From NCBI RefSeq assembly GCF_021347895.1, contig NC_067114.1:30525373-30589372 (forward strand): a stretch of 64,000 nucleotides of DNA. Direction: 5' to 3'. Under the pieces are notes generated by a model, which was not told the DNA's origin, did no database searches, and saw only the letters and a list, made by a program, of their open reading frames with translations. Numbering within the stretch: the stretch's first letter is position 1; the number at the start of each line of letters is the position of its first letter. This stretch comes from Acanthochromis polyacanthus. Its lineage: Eukaryota > Chordata > Actinopteri > Pomacentridae. The translations under genes and the position numbers were made by a program. This document shows positions 1 to 19,850 of the stretch, one piece after another.

Positions 1-81
1 CTACAGTGTGGACTTCCACTGGGTTCAGTTTTACAACCACAGCGATTCCTTTTGTATATAAATGATGTCTTAAACAGTACA

Positions 82-163
82 TACACCCCCTGTCAAAAGG
101 TTTGAGACGGGTTCTAATTTATTTGAATGAGAAAGTGTCTCAAACCTTTTGACAGGGGGTGTA
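82..163 (+). mobile_element. 82-bp hairpin MITE, copy 1 (TA-flanked)
   Basis: An almost perfect hairpin: both ends read TACACCCCCTGTCAAAAG into the element, and the arms meet around an AATTTATTTGAAT loop. TA at each end fits Tc1/mariner-type insertion. Copies 2 and 3 lie at 38261-38342 and 38719-38800. Flanking bases AACAGTACAT...CATGTACTGTT show that it landed in a palindromic target. Confidence 0.85.
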
Positions 164-2135
164 CATGTACTGTTCATATGTTATGAGGGGCCTATGAATG
201 TCCAAAAAGCACATTTTTAACCCTACTTACTTGAAGATGATGCTAATCCATGTTAAAAATGAAAATGGGATTAAAATAAGGAAAGAAAATGTTTGACGTG
301 GATAATTATTACCATTAAAGTGTACCACAGTCTTCTGTAACACACAGTGTCTGTATCTTCTTTCTGTTTATTTTCTGAGCAGCAATTACTACTGGATGGT
401 TTTTAGAGGAAACAAGAACAAACTGCAAATGTCACGATGTACAAAACACTCTTCACATCCACTTCCAACCTGTTATTTAACCTACAAGACAAATGCATCA
501 CCTCAGCTCCTCTCCCTGCTTTCCTGCTTCGTCCTTTCCGTCACATTTCCTCTCTCATGTCAGTCATACAGAGTGACCTAAATCTCTTTCCTTACCTCCT
601 CCCCTGGACAATCTCTTCTCTTTCTTTAGCTTTCTCTCTTTATCTTCTTCATCACTGACTACCTCCTTTCCCTCCTGTCTCAGCTATTTTTTCCTCTATT
701 TCTGTCATTCCTTTTATACCTTTCTCCTTCATTTGTGTTCTTCCTTGTCCTGTCGTCTCTTGGTATGCTTATATCTCTCCTTGTTAATCTTTTTTTGCTT
801 TGTTATGCTTCTTGCTCAAGTCTTTCTGTCTTTTGTTCTTTGTGCATGTCATCAGCTTCACAAGGCAGCTATTTTCAGCAGAAAAGCTGCAAAGCTCCAA
901 ACAGCAGACAGATAAAGTTTGCAATTATCTGGTGTTTGTAATGAATCAATAGCAGCTAAAAATATATCTAAAAACTGTATAAATGGGCAATTGTTTGTAT
1001 GTAAAGATACCTTATATCAACACTTTATATAAAACCACAAAATGCAGCAACTATCTAAAGAGACGAGTAAAAAATTTATATGATTATATTATATTAAATA
1101 CGAAACATGACACATTATTTCTAATGCCGCTCTGTCTGCTGGGTGTGTAAATAGTCAATTAACTGCAAGCACATTTCTCTAATTCAAACAGATTAAATTA
1201 GCAGCTAGCTGTGGAGACTGTTGAATAGTTAGCAGCTAAAGACTTGGATGTTTTTTTTAAACAGTCAAATTACCTTAAAGGCAAAAATAAAATTAATATT
1301 GGACTTATATTCGACAGCTGTGCCGAAACTAATGGAAACTCTGTGGTCTGCATGACAATTTAAGACCATATGAGTGGTGTGTTTGAATGTCAGCTTTTGT
1401 GCCTCCTAGTGGCCAGAAATCCATTAATGCAAGTGAAATATTAAAAACATTTTGCTGACATGTAACCACCCAGGTATTAGCTAAATTAGTCCAAGAGTAA
1501 GAGCACACTTTTCAGAAACTACAAGCCTGTTAAAAGCATTTTAAGTGGCCTTGCACAGGTTTGCTTATGTTAGCATATTGGGAGGAATAACACTAAAACA
1601 GCATCCGGTGACTCAGAAAATGTTCATTACCTAAGTACCTAGCTAATAATGTCAATACTGAGAGAGAAGGGGAGGAATGTGGGGGATGTGATTTAAGACA
1701 AACAGCAAAATGTATGCAAGTCAGCAAGAGGGAGAGATGTAAAGAGAGGAAGGGATGACAGAAGGAACAAAGGACAAAAAATATCCCAGTAAGGAGAACA
1801 ATGCGAAGGAGGGGATGAAGGGAGGAAAAAAAAACGCTCTCAGCTTGGGACGGAGGATCAAAAGCTTCTAATTAGAGTCGTTTAGCCTGGCCAGGCTCGA
1901 GATCTGTGCCCAAACTCATCACACTGATCCCACACTGACCTATATGTCAGAGAGAGTGGGAGCCAGGAAGAAACGAGGAGAGAAGACTACCAACAGAAAC
2001 ACAGCGAGAGAAAGCTGTGACCTCCAGCTGGTGGTTCTAATGTGAGACACGAGTACCTTGAGTTTAAGCAACAGAACACTGTCACCAACAAATTAACTTT
2101 GAAGACATGCATTCTGTGTTTGTACTTTCTTTCAC
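164..2135. other. gene-free intronic DNA
   Basis: No coding signal. The stretch 480-840 is strongly pyrimidine-rich on the plus strand and 1650-1840 is purine-rich; the rest is AT-rich unique sequence. Confidence 0.6.
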
Positions 2136-2972
2136 GGAGCACTTTGTTAGGAACGCCTGCACAACCAATTATTCAATCCAGGTCAGAGGTCTCAGTCAGA
2201 GACAGTAGATCACATTAACATCCATTCCTGCCGGTGAACAACTGAATGGGAAGCTGTAGGAGGCACAGACAGGCTTGAAAAAACTATTTGTCTGTATTAA
2301 TATTTGAAGAATGGAAAATTTTATCCTGGTCTGATAAATTTGGAGATGTTTGGCCCAAAATTTGATGAATCCTTGTTCCCCAACTGCCACTGTCAACATC
2401 TAGGCTGCTGGGGGTGTACTGGTGTGGGGAATGTTTCCATAGCCTGTTAGTAACAGTCCCTGTTGGTTTCACTCCACTGCCTATCAGAGTCTTGTTCCTG
2501 ACCATGTGCATCCCTTTGTGGCCAGAGTTCACCATCTCCTGTTGGCCACCTCAAGCATAATAATACATCATGTCACAAAGCAAAGGCCGGATCAAAGCGG
2601 TTCCATCAACTTGACACTGGACTTGATGGGCCTCCCCAGTCACCAGATCTGAATCCAGTAGAACACCTCTGAGATGTGGTGGAACGGGAGATTGGCAGCG
2701 CAAATGTGCAGCTGACAGCTCAGCAGAGCATGTGATGCAAGCATGTCGGCATGGAGAAGAAGCTCAAAGGAAGACTTCCAGCGCCTTGTAGAATCCATGA
2801 CATCAAGAACTGAGGCTGGCAATCCCTAAGGCAGAAAATCAAAAAACATGCACCCTCTTCCCAAACAAAACCACTGAGATGTTTACCCAAGAAAAGTCAT
2901 GTTTTGTTTTTTGCATTTGTGATCTGTAACAGTTTTGGAAAGCCTGGAAAAATGCTGACGTCCTAATAAAAA
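2136..2972 (+). mobile_element. decayed Tc1/mariner-like transposon
   Basis: The left end resembles a common fish Tc1-type terminus (GGAGCACTTTGTTAGGAAC). Inside, at about 2631-2694, the plus strand encodes PPQSPDLNPVEHL, a stop, then DVVEREI: the conserved DDE-transposase block with the Trp codon mutated to a stop. The right end is eroded (GTCCTAATAAA at about 2960-2970). No intact transposase frame remains. Confidence 0.75.
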
Positions 2973-4981
<2,009 letters not shown>

Positions 4982-5991
4982 TTAGTAGGTGAGTGCTCCT
5001 GACCAGTACTGGAGTCTCCACATCCTTCCAGCCATCATGACTGATTGCACCGTTGCACCAGTCTCCTGCTCTAATGAAGCTGCAGCCCTCTCTAAATCTG
5101 CTTTAGTGCAGATCTGTTTAAGTGCAGCCAATCTGTCAGCAGCAGTGATTTGATCCGAGTAGCATGCTACTGTGTACCTCGATTCTGTACTCACTTGGTA
5201 GCAATTCTTAGTAGCTTTGTTGGCACTATTTGGTACAGGATACACCCTGTATGAGTGTGCACACACCCGCGACATTATAGACTTTAACTTTTATGTCTGC
5301 TGCTAAACATGCCTTGACCCATGCTGCTCCAGAATTAAGACAATGATAAAAAGGACCAAGAGCTTTAGCTTCATCGTAGAAGAGACGCTGAACAACCTGG
5401 AAACCCCATTCCCAAGCTTGTCTCCAGTGATGTTTTGAATGATGCCTACCTTGTCCAACAGAGATCAGACATCTGCACTCCATCTCTACCTAATAGAGGT
5501 AACATCTAACTCTGGACAGCTGAAGGCTCGTGTTGTGATACCTGCTAACCCTTCACCAGAGTCCAGGAGATGTGGAACACAGTTTGGCAAGTAAACAGTT
5601 GGTTCTCGTATCAGTGGGATAAATGTCGGAGAAAAGACTCGTACTACTTTGAAAAGGGCCAAAGTGTTGCAGCCACATGGGTAGTCGGAGTATGTAGTTA
5701 ACAGTAAGTCTGTGGATGCTCAGCAGGGATGGTTACCTACCAGTCTGGATCCACTGAGCAGGGAAGCAGTGAAAGCGTGTTGGGTTATGTGCCAAAAGAA
5801 GTCTGATCCAACTTGCAATTTACAGAACTTAAAGGACCTATTGCTGAAGTCCTAATGCCAGACACAACAGAGAGAACTTCAGAGGTCTGGCAGAGTCCAG
5901 GCCTCGACAGGTCAGATCTGATCTTGCAGCACATGAAGGACCAGCAGCAAATTAGGCAGGAAGTCATAATATAAAGTGGACCATCTTGCAA
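4982..5991 (-). pseudogene. possible decayed coding remnant, unrecognised
   Basis: Three minus-strand frames follow each other in about 1 kb (5991-5785, 5483-5226, 5275-4982). The last reads like protein, with DRLAALKQICTKADLERAAA and SVMMAGRMWRLQYWSGALTY, and the middle one has RLFYDEAKALGPFYHCLNSG. There is no splice structure joining them and no family that I recognise. A dead transposon or retroelement gene is the most likely source; chance is possible. Confidence 0.2.
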
Positions 5992-8787
5992 TATGTATTA
6001 GATAAAATACATCAGAGGTGGACTTCCTTGACTAAGCTCTCCTTACTTTCTGATTTCTTTCCATTCCTCCACCCTCTCTCTCTTCCTCCCACAGACAGAG
6101 CAGCCTACTACAGCCAACAGCCTCAGCTCTGCCTCAGCCTCCCAGAGCACTCTTGATAGTAATTGCTGTCCAGTCTTCAGCAGACGTATGCGTAAGCAAA
6201 GGTGCGCCGTCTGAATCAGCAGGCCGGGAGGAGATGGTGGTGGTGGAAGGAAGAGGATCGATGGGACTCTTCTGGATTAAAAACAAAAGAGCCTCGATGT
6301 CTTTTCATTATCAATCGATAAATTAAATCCCATCAATCACAATGCATCTCCATAAGCCACAAATACAGCCAGCGAGGCAGAGTTCGGATGTTGTTCCCTC
6401 TCCGCCGCAGTGCGCTCAAGTGTTGTACGCTTGGAGAATAACTAGCTAGCGCCTGAGCTCCTTTAAGTGGAAAAAGACATATTTTCCTGGCTAATTTAAT
6501 CTGCTAAGCAAGGCAGTTTGTGCTTGAAAAGATTGGGCAGAGTTAAGGGGAGCAGGATGGGTGGAGGAGAGCAGACAAGTTACAAGCTAATGTAATGCCT
6601 GAAGCTCTCTGCTGCGCTATAATGACACGGACCAATGGATACCCAAGGTAGAACAATGAGAGAGGAAGGCAGTGGGAGGAGGAGGAGCGGAGTGCTGTCA
6701 GAAAGTGATGTGGCTCTGGCACTGAGAGAGCCACCCATCCGTACGCTGGCTACAGCACTAAAACAGCCTCAAGTCACACTGAAAACCTGCTGCGACTAAG
6801 TCTGTGTGAGCATCGAGGCTGAGTCCACTTGGTTGGTTTGACAAAAAGGCAGTTGTTAGAGTCGATTCTTAGTGTGTGTGTTTGTCAGATGGACAGAAAG
6901 GATGTTTTTAGAACAGTAATCAGACTCCTTATTAAGACACACAGCAAAAAGTCAAACCAAAGCAACTATAAAAAGCACAAAACCCCAGGGAGAATATTAA
7001 AAAAAGACAGAGGTATGTGCATGGTTTTCTTTCTCCTTCCCCTCCTGCTCTGCTGGAGCACTGCTGCAGGCCGCAGATTGCTGCAGTGCCTCGCTCAGTG
7101 CAGAGGTAACTCCAATACACTGAGAAGGAAGAACAGAGCTCTGCCAAACAGTGCCCCAGGCTGCCAAAACACACAGCCAGAGCCAAAGTAGCTGTGGGCA
7201 GAAAGTGAATACAGCACAAACCTGTGGGATTGAACAGACCAGTGGGGGCGCTGTCTGACACTCCGTTAGCACACGATACAGACCTACACTCCATCACAGC
7301 TTTAATTATTCCTGTACAATCAGTGTCATTTCTAATCACAAAGACGCCAGACCAAAAACACAACTTAGTTTCATAAAATTGGACACTTTTGATGATTAGT
7401 TTTCACACGTTTTCCATTTGCGGATGGAGATAATAGTTCAGCTAAATGCTGTTAAAGCCTTGACATATCACCACCTTATTAAGGTGCAACCGTGATCACA
7501 TTAGCAAACAGTTGGCTGTTTACACATCCAGCAGACAGAGCAACATTAGCATGCGTTTGCAGTCTCAGTCCAATTCTACAATTTCATTTAGCAGACACTT
7601 TTGTCCAAAGCGACGTACAACACAAGCAAGTCCACCTGCTGAATGCAAGTCCGCTCAACTCCCCAGCTCTTTAGCTGCAAAATTATGTTCACCAGGTAAA
7701 GTAGGCATGCTGAAGTATAGGCATTTCACTCAAATTGCAATGTCAAATTAATGGAGTTAGAGGAAAAGTCAGGTGATCTCCAATATCAGAGGGATTAATC
7801 ATCTGAGAACCATAAAAGTCTGTATAAAATGCAGGAACTATTTTCAGTAGCGGATTAATCCACATTTGGTGTTCTGCTAATGTGAGGCTGAGTCAAAATA
7901 AACAGTGTGTGTTCATAGTAACAAAGAAATGGTGCAGAAATGTGTCTCACTGATGTGTTGTTAACAGTTTTCTCTCCCAGATTTGCTGTTACTGCACCAT
8001 TGTTTCAGCTGAGACGTGTGCAAACAACCAAAAGATTATTATCCTACTAGAATGCATTAAGTGCTTCTAAGTTGCCCTTTTCATACTTGGTTTGTAGGAA
8101 AATCATCACAGAAAACTGCATGATAGGAGGCTGGATGATGAATGGATGAATCCTTTACTGTCCACGGTGATGATTGACAGCTCTAGCCCCACCTACCCGT
8201 ATGGATATTTGAACTGGTTGGTTAGATGAGGTCACAGTGAAATAATTACAAGCATGACAAAAAAAGTGAACAATTTTCTATTTTCTTTTTGTCCACAATG
8301 GCAAAAGAAAGCACTGGCACACCAACAGGACTGGGGGTGTATCTCAAATACCAACCCACTGCCCGACAACACAGAATACTGCAGAGCCCCTGAGACCGAG
8401 CAGCTGGTGTGTTACTAGGGTGAACGGACAAGCCACTGACTCAGCCGTCCAGGAAACTGAGACTGTCCTAAATAGATAAATGAATGCACTGGTCGTATGT
8501 TGACGAGAGCCTTTTGTAGTTGTGCTCATAATGACTGTTGTCTCGTAAGGTCTCTCCACGCTGTGTGTTTTTTGAAAATCTTATAAGTTCCCAGCTTGTT
8601 ACATTGTACCAAATGAATCTAATAATCTTTGGGCACGACATGAAGTTTGCTCTGTGCAGATTGACGATGAAAACGCAGCTGAACCTCAGCCTACGATGTA
8701 CATGAGTCGACATGAATGAAGAATAAAACGTAATCAGCATGCACCGTCCATGCATGAATAATAAACAACTGAAGCATAAACAGAGCT
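5992..8787. other. gene-free intronic DNA
   Basis: Mixed-composition DNA. Two overlapping frames near 6830-7363 on opposite strands show no recognisable domain. At 7572-7620 the text TTTAGCAGACACTTTTGTCC then AAAGCGACGTACAA matches a small repeat that I know to be widespread in fish genomes. Confidence 0.5.
7572..7620 (+). repeat. remnant of a widespread teleost dispersed repeat
   Basis: The core CATTTAGCAGACACTTTTGT followed by CCAAAGCGACGTACAA is familiar from many fish genomes. Only about 50 bp are preserved and no ends can be seen. Recognition is from memory. Confidence 0.5.
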
Positions 8788-11064
8788 CCTACAATCACAG
8801 GGAAACTAGCCAAACATGAACCCTACAATCACAGAGAACCTAGCCAAACATGAACCCTTCAATCACACAGAAACTAGCCAAACCTTAACCCTACAATCAC
8901 AGAGAAACTAGCCAAACATGAACCCTACAATCACAGAGAAACTAGCCAAACATGAACCCTGCAATCACAGGGAAACTAGCCAAACATGAGCCCTACAATC
9001 ACAGGGAAACTAGCCAAACATGAACCCTACAATCACAGAGAACCTAGCCAAACATGAACCCTTCAATCACACAGAAACTAGCCAAACCTTAACCCTACAA
9101 TCACAGAGAAACTAGCCAAACATGAACCCTACAATCACAGAGAAACTAGCCAAACATGAACCCTGCAATCACAGGGAAACTAGCCAAACATGAGCCCTAC
9201 AATCACAGGGAAACTAGCCAAACATGAACCCTACAATCACAGAGAACCTAGCCAAACATGAACCCTACAATCACACAGAAACTAGCCAAACCTTAACCCT
9301 ACAATCACAGAGAAACTAGCCAAACATGAACCCTACAATCACAGAGAAACTAGCCAAACATGAACCCTGCAATCACAGGGAAACTAGCCAAACATGAGCC
9401 CTACAATCACAGGGAAACTAGCCAAACACGAACCCTACAATCACAGAGAAACTAGCCAAACATGAAACCTACAATCACAGAGAAACTAGCCAAACATGAA
9501 ACCTACAATCACAGGGAAACTAGCCAAACATGAACCCTACAATCACAGGGAAACTAGCTAAACATGAACCCTACAATCACAGGGAAACTAGCCAAACATG
9601 AGCCCTACAATCACAGGGAAACTAGCCAAACCTTAACCCTACAATCACAGAGAAACGAGCCAAACCTTAACCCTACAGTCACAGGGAAACTAGCCAAACC
9701 TTAACCCTACAATCACAGAGAAACTAGCCAAACATGAACCCTACAATCACAGAGAACCTAGCCAAACATGAACCCTTCAATCACAGAGAAATTAGCCAAA
9801 CCTTAACCCTACAATCACAGAGAAACTAGCCAAACATGAACCCTACAATCACAGGGAAACTAGCCAAACATGAACCCTGCAATCACAGGGAAACTAGCCA
9901 AACATGAGCCCTACAATCACAGGGAAACTAGCCAAACACGAACCCTACAATCACAGAGAAACTAGCCAAACATGAAACCTACAATCACAGAGAAACTAGC
10001 CAAACATGAAACCTACAATCACAGGGAAACTAGCCAAACATGAACCCTACAATCACAGGGAAACTAGCTAAACATGAACCCTACAATCACAGGGAAACTA
10101 GCCAAACATGAGCCCTACAGTCACAGGGAAACTAGCCAAACCTTAACCCTACAATCACAGAGAAACTAGCCAAACATGAACCCTACAATCACAGAGAACC
10201 TAGCCAAACATGAACCCTTCAATCACAGAGAAATTAGCCAAACCTTAACCCTACAATCACAGAGAAACTAGCCAAACATGAACCCTACAATCACAGGGAA
10301 ACTAGCCAAACATGAGCCCTACAATCACAGAGAAACTAGCCAAACATGAACCCTACAATCACAGGGAAACTAGCCAAACATGAACCCTACAATCACAGAG
10401 AAACTAGCCAAACATGAAACCTACAATCACAGGGAAACTAGCCAAACATGAAACCCACAATCACAGGGAAACTAGCCAAACATGAACCCTACAATCACAG
10501 GGAAACTAGCTAAACATGAACCCTACAATCACAGAGAAACTAGCCAAACATGAAACCTACAATCACAGAGAAACTAGCCAAACATGAACCCTACAATCAC
10601 AGAGAAACTAGCCAAACATGAACCCTACAATCACAGAGAAACTAGCCAAACATGAACCCTACAATCACAGAGAAACTAGCCAAACATGAACCCTACAGTC
10701 ACAGGGAAACTAGCCAAACCTTAACCCTACAATCACAGAGAAACTAGCCAAACCTTAACCCTACAGTCACAGGGAAACTAGCCAAACCTTAACCCTACAA
10801 TCACAGAGAAACTAGCCAAACATGAACCCCACAATCACAGAGAAACTAGCCAAACCTTAACCCTACAATCACAGGGAAACTAGCCAAACATGAACCCTAC
10901 AATCACAGGGAAACTAGCCAAACATAAGCCCTACAATCACAGGGAAACTAGCCAAACATAAGCCCTACAATCACAGAGAAACTAGCCAAACATGAACCCT
11001 ACAATCACAGGGAAACTAGTCAAACCTTAACCCTACAGTCACAGGGAAACTAGCCAAACATGAA
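8788..11064 (+). repeat. 34-bp minisatellite, about 67 copies, with higher-order structure
   Basis: The 34-bp unit reads CTACAATCACAGGGAAACTA then GCCAAACATGAACC. Variants (AGAG/AGGG, CATGAACC/CCTTAACC/CATGAGCC, CTAGCC/CTAGCT, ACAATC/ACAGTC) recur in fixed order. A six-unit block (204 bp) repeats at 8821, 9025 and 9229, marked by GAGAACCTAGCC. A 15-unit block (510 bp) repeats, with the CAAACACG marker at 9423 and 9933 and the CTAGCTAAAC marker at 9555 and 10065. A 34-bp period is not a multiple of three and no coding is implied. Confidence 0.97.
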
Positions 11065-15551
<4,487 letters not shown>

Positions 15552-16085
15552 TTAACCCTTATGTTGTCCTGTGGGTCAAACTGACCTGTTCTAAAGTTCA
15601 AATGTGGAAAACAATATATTTTCACAGCGTCCATGTTTCAAAAATTTTGGGAAATATTTTAACATTTTTTTGGTGGAAAAAAAAACCAAAAAAATGTTAC
15701 TTCAAGAACTTTCACAAATGAAAATCAACCCCAATGCAGCGAATTTCGGTTGATTTTTTTTGTGAATATTCTTAAAGAAAATAGAAGTTTTACTGATATA
15801 TATGGAATCACTTCAAATATATTTTTAAGGATTTTTTTGGAAGATTTTTAGTCAATTTTTAAAAAAATATTTACTAGAACTTTCCTGCCAAATTTGTTTG
15901 TTTTTCTTTCCTTTTTTTAAATAAAACTTTTAAAGGAAACTTTTGAAGAATTATTGGAATTTTCTTCCTGAAGGTTTTGCAAATTATCAGAAATTGGGGG
16001 AATTTTATGCAGAATTTTTGGATTTTTTTCAGACAAAGAACCAATATTTGCTGGTGCCTGTGAATGAAGACAACAGGAGGGTTAA
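15552..16085 (+). mobile_element. TTAA-flanked non-autonomous DNA element, copy 1
   Basis: It begins TTAACCCTTATGTTGTCCT and ends GAAGACAACAGGAGGGTTAA, so the ends are inverted repeats flanked by the TTAA duplication typical of piggyBac-type insertion. The inside is A/T homopolymer-rich with no transposase. A same-orientation relative of nearly identical length is at 36638-37172. Confidence 0.85.
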
Positions 16086-17560
<1,475 letters not shown>

Positions 17561-17782
17561 ATTTAATGGAATATCTCCATAGGGGTACAGAGGAACATTT
17601 CCAGCAACCATCACTCCTGTGTTCTAATGCTACATTGTGTTAGCTAATGGTGCTGAAAGGCTCATTGATGGTTAGAAAACCCTTGTGCAGTTATGTTAGC
17701 ACATGGATAAAAGTGGGAGTTTTCATGGAGAACATGGGATTATCTGGATGAACCCAAACTGTTGAACGGGAGTGTATATAGA
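17561..17782 (-). mobile_element. mariner-like MITE, truncated copy in inverted orientation
   Basis: The reverse complement matches 22963-23188 nearly base for base over about 220 bp (for example CATGTTCTCCATGAAAACTC and CTAACATAACTGCACAAGGG). The outer end, CAACAGTTTGGG, is the shared terminus. The part corresponding to 23189-23331 is missing. Confidence 0.85.
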
Positions 17783-19463
17783 AAGCAAATTGTTGGTTTC
17801 ACACCATTTTCAAGCCATTTTTTGTTTGCTCCTGTTTCATTGTTTGCTATTTTAATGATATTAGTTTAAAATGTAAACATGAAAATAAATCCTAATAGTA
17901 CTGAATACATGGAGAAGCTGAACTCGATGGGAATAGTGTTCGTTGTGCAGATATTTTGTTCAACATATGAATTAATCTTCAGGGGACTATGAATGTCTTT
18001 TCAAATTTTAATTTGAGATAATGCTACCAGAACCTCTCTCAAATGAACTTCAGACACCTAAATGACTGCATTAAGTATTGTTGTTTTCAGCCACTTTCAT
18101 TGTTATTTATTCAGTGTAGATGTTCCGTGTTTCTCTCCTTCCTCCCCTATGCATGTTGGTAATACTGTGTTCTGATATATTTTGTGTGTATTTTACATTT
18201 GAGTCTTTATCTTGGTTTAAACCTGTTACAGATATTGGGTATAAACTCTACACAAAGCCAACTATAACACACATTGAACATGTATCCTGTTACACTGATG
18301 TGTTTACACCTTCAGCAGACAGAACTGAAGCTCTTTCTTTCAGCTCCTGAGGGGGAAATCTGTCTCTGAAAGCTGCTAAATTGCTGTCTGAGGGTAATGT
18401 ACTGCAGTAGTTTATTTCACAGCTACTGCTGCTGGAAACAAGTGTAATATAAGAGCTGTGAGGACGACAGAACCAAAACAAGGAGCACGAAGGTGCAAAA
18501 GAGCTCCGCATGTGATTCAGCATGACAGATAAAGACATCATGTGAAAACACTGAGCTTTGGGCCTGAAAAGCATCGTTTGTGAAATAAAATCCATCCTTT
18601 GCATTGCCTAAAAAGCTCTAAAGTTTTCTTTGAAGTGGCTCTGGAACCCCGAGGATCCGACAGCTCCTGCTGAGGGCTACAGCGCCACCCGCAGAACAAC
18701 GCCACCAACACTGCTGCAGGGTGTTCCTCCTGGTGAAGAGCTGCAAAATGTGTGAAAGAGAGAGACTGAGCCAGCGGCTGATCTCCATGAGCGTTCATCA
18801 GAGGCTCAGCAACACCTCCACCCCCACCAGGAGGACCAGGTGTGTGAGCCAAAAAGATGGAGCGAACAAGGGCTATATTTAGAGGAGGGGACGAAAGGAG
18901 GGGAGGCGGGAGCATGGGAAGGAGAAAGCGACCCTCTACTGGGTCTGTGGCTGCCTGAGGAGGACGGTTCAGAGGAAGCTGTGGGGACGTCGCTGTTTGG
19001 TGCTTTCATATCGCCTGGTTTTTCTGTCTGCTTCCCTCAATCCCCCTCAGGAGGAACTGTTTGTTGATGGAAAATCCTAAGATTACACCAATTAAATTCA
19101 GCTTACAAAGCTTCTGGTGGCACACAATAAGAATATCTGATCTACTCTGTCTGTATCTAATTCTTAAAAAAAGAGTTTGAGAAATGAGTTTTTCCCAAAC
19201 TTAACGCCAGCTGGCTCCATGTCAATCCCTGATTTAACATTAACAAAATGCCTTTATCACACTTTTAACGGCATCTGCAGATGGAGTGGGACGTACCCTG
19301 TGTTTTACTGCCACGTGTTGAGCACGGCCCGAGGCTTTGTGGTGAGAGTTACACGGATACTGTTGGTTTGGTCAACGATGGAAGGTTTCCGCAGGTCAGT
19401 ATGTCCCCAGAGAAAGTTCTTCAAATGTCACATTTGTCATGAACAAATGAAGACACACTCACA

Positions 19464-19466
<3 letters not shown>
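17783..19466. other. gene-free intronic DNA
   Basis: The section 18600-19060 is more GC-rich and holds a 125-codon minus-strand frame (18915-18538) that is low-complexity (Pro/Gly/Ser) with no recognisable domain. It may be a conserved non-coding element; nothing more can be said. Confidence 0.4.

Positions 19467-19500
<34 letters not shown>
19467..19500 (+). repeat. (GT)n microsatellite
   Basis: About 17 GT dinucleotides. Confidence 0.95.
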
Positions 19501-19502
<2 letters not shown>

Positions 19503-19659
19503 TGATACATGAGTACTGCCTGTTAGCAGTGCATGTGTATTTATGAAAAAAGAAACTGATATGACACCTTTTCAGCTGTGGTAGAGGTTTACTACTCTGC
19601 TGTATTATTCTGCTGCTCACAGCTCATCACAAGCTATAGAGCAGCTTTTTTTTTGCATT

Positions 19660-19850
19660 TAGTTGCATTCATCGTTCTCTCTGACCAGTGTCCCAGTCAG
19701 CTGCTGAGAAGCTCCATCACAGCATGATGATGCCGCCACCGTGCTCCACCACTGAGAGGGTCTAAAGGCCTCTAGACACTCACAGACCAAACATAACAAC
19801 AGTGAGAGAATGGTGGTGATATCTTTGGTCTTGGCTTTAAACCACACATG
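19660..19850 (-). mobile_element. Tc1-like transposon fragment
   Basis: On the minus strand it reads GGAGCACGGTGGCGGCATCA then TCATGCTGTG, the hallmark DNA of Tc1-type transposases around the Gly-Gly-Ser-Ile-Met block. It also shares GATATCTTTGGTCTTGGCT with the inverted fragment near 11071-11112. Confidence 0.65.

Noticed and set aside
6932..7363. 143-codon minus-strand frame opposite a 120-codon plus-strand frame.
   Set aside because: Neither shows a family motif, and mirrored open frames on both strands suggest chance composition.
8788..11064. CRISPR-like array of regular 34-bp repeats.
   Set aside because: Units are contiguous with no spacers, and the context is a vertebrate intron.
18538..18915. 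125-codon minus-strand frame in a GC-richer patch.
   Set aside because: Low-complexity Pro/Gly/Ser residue mix, overlapping frames on the other strand, no domain.
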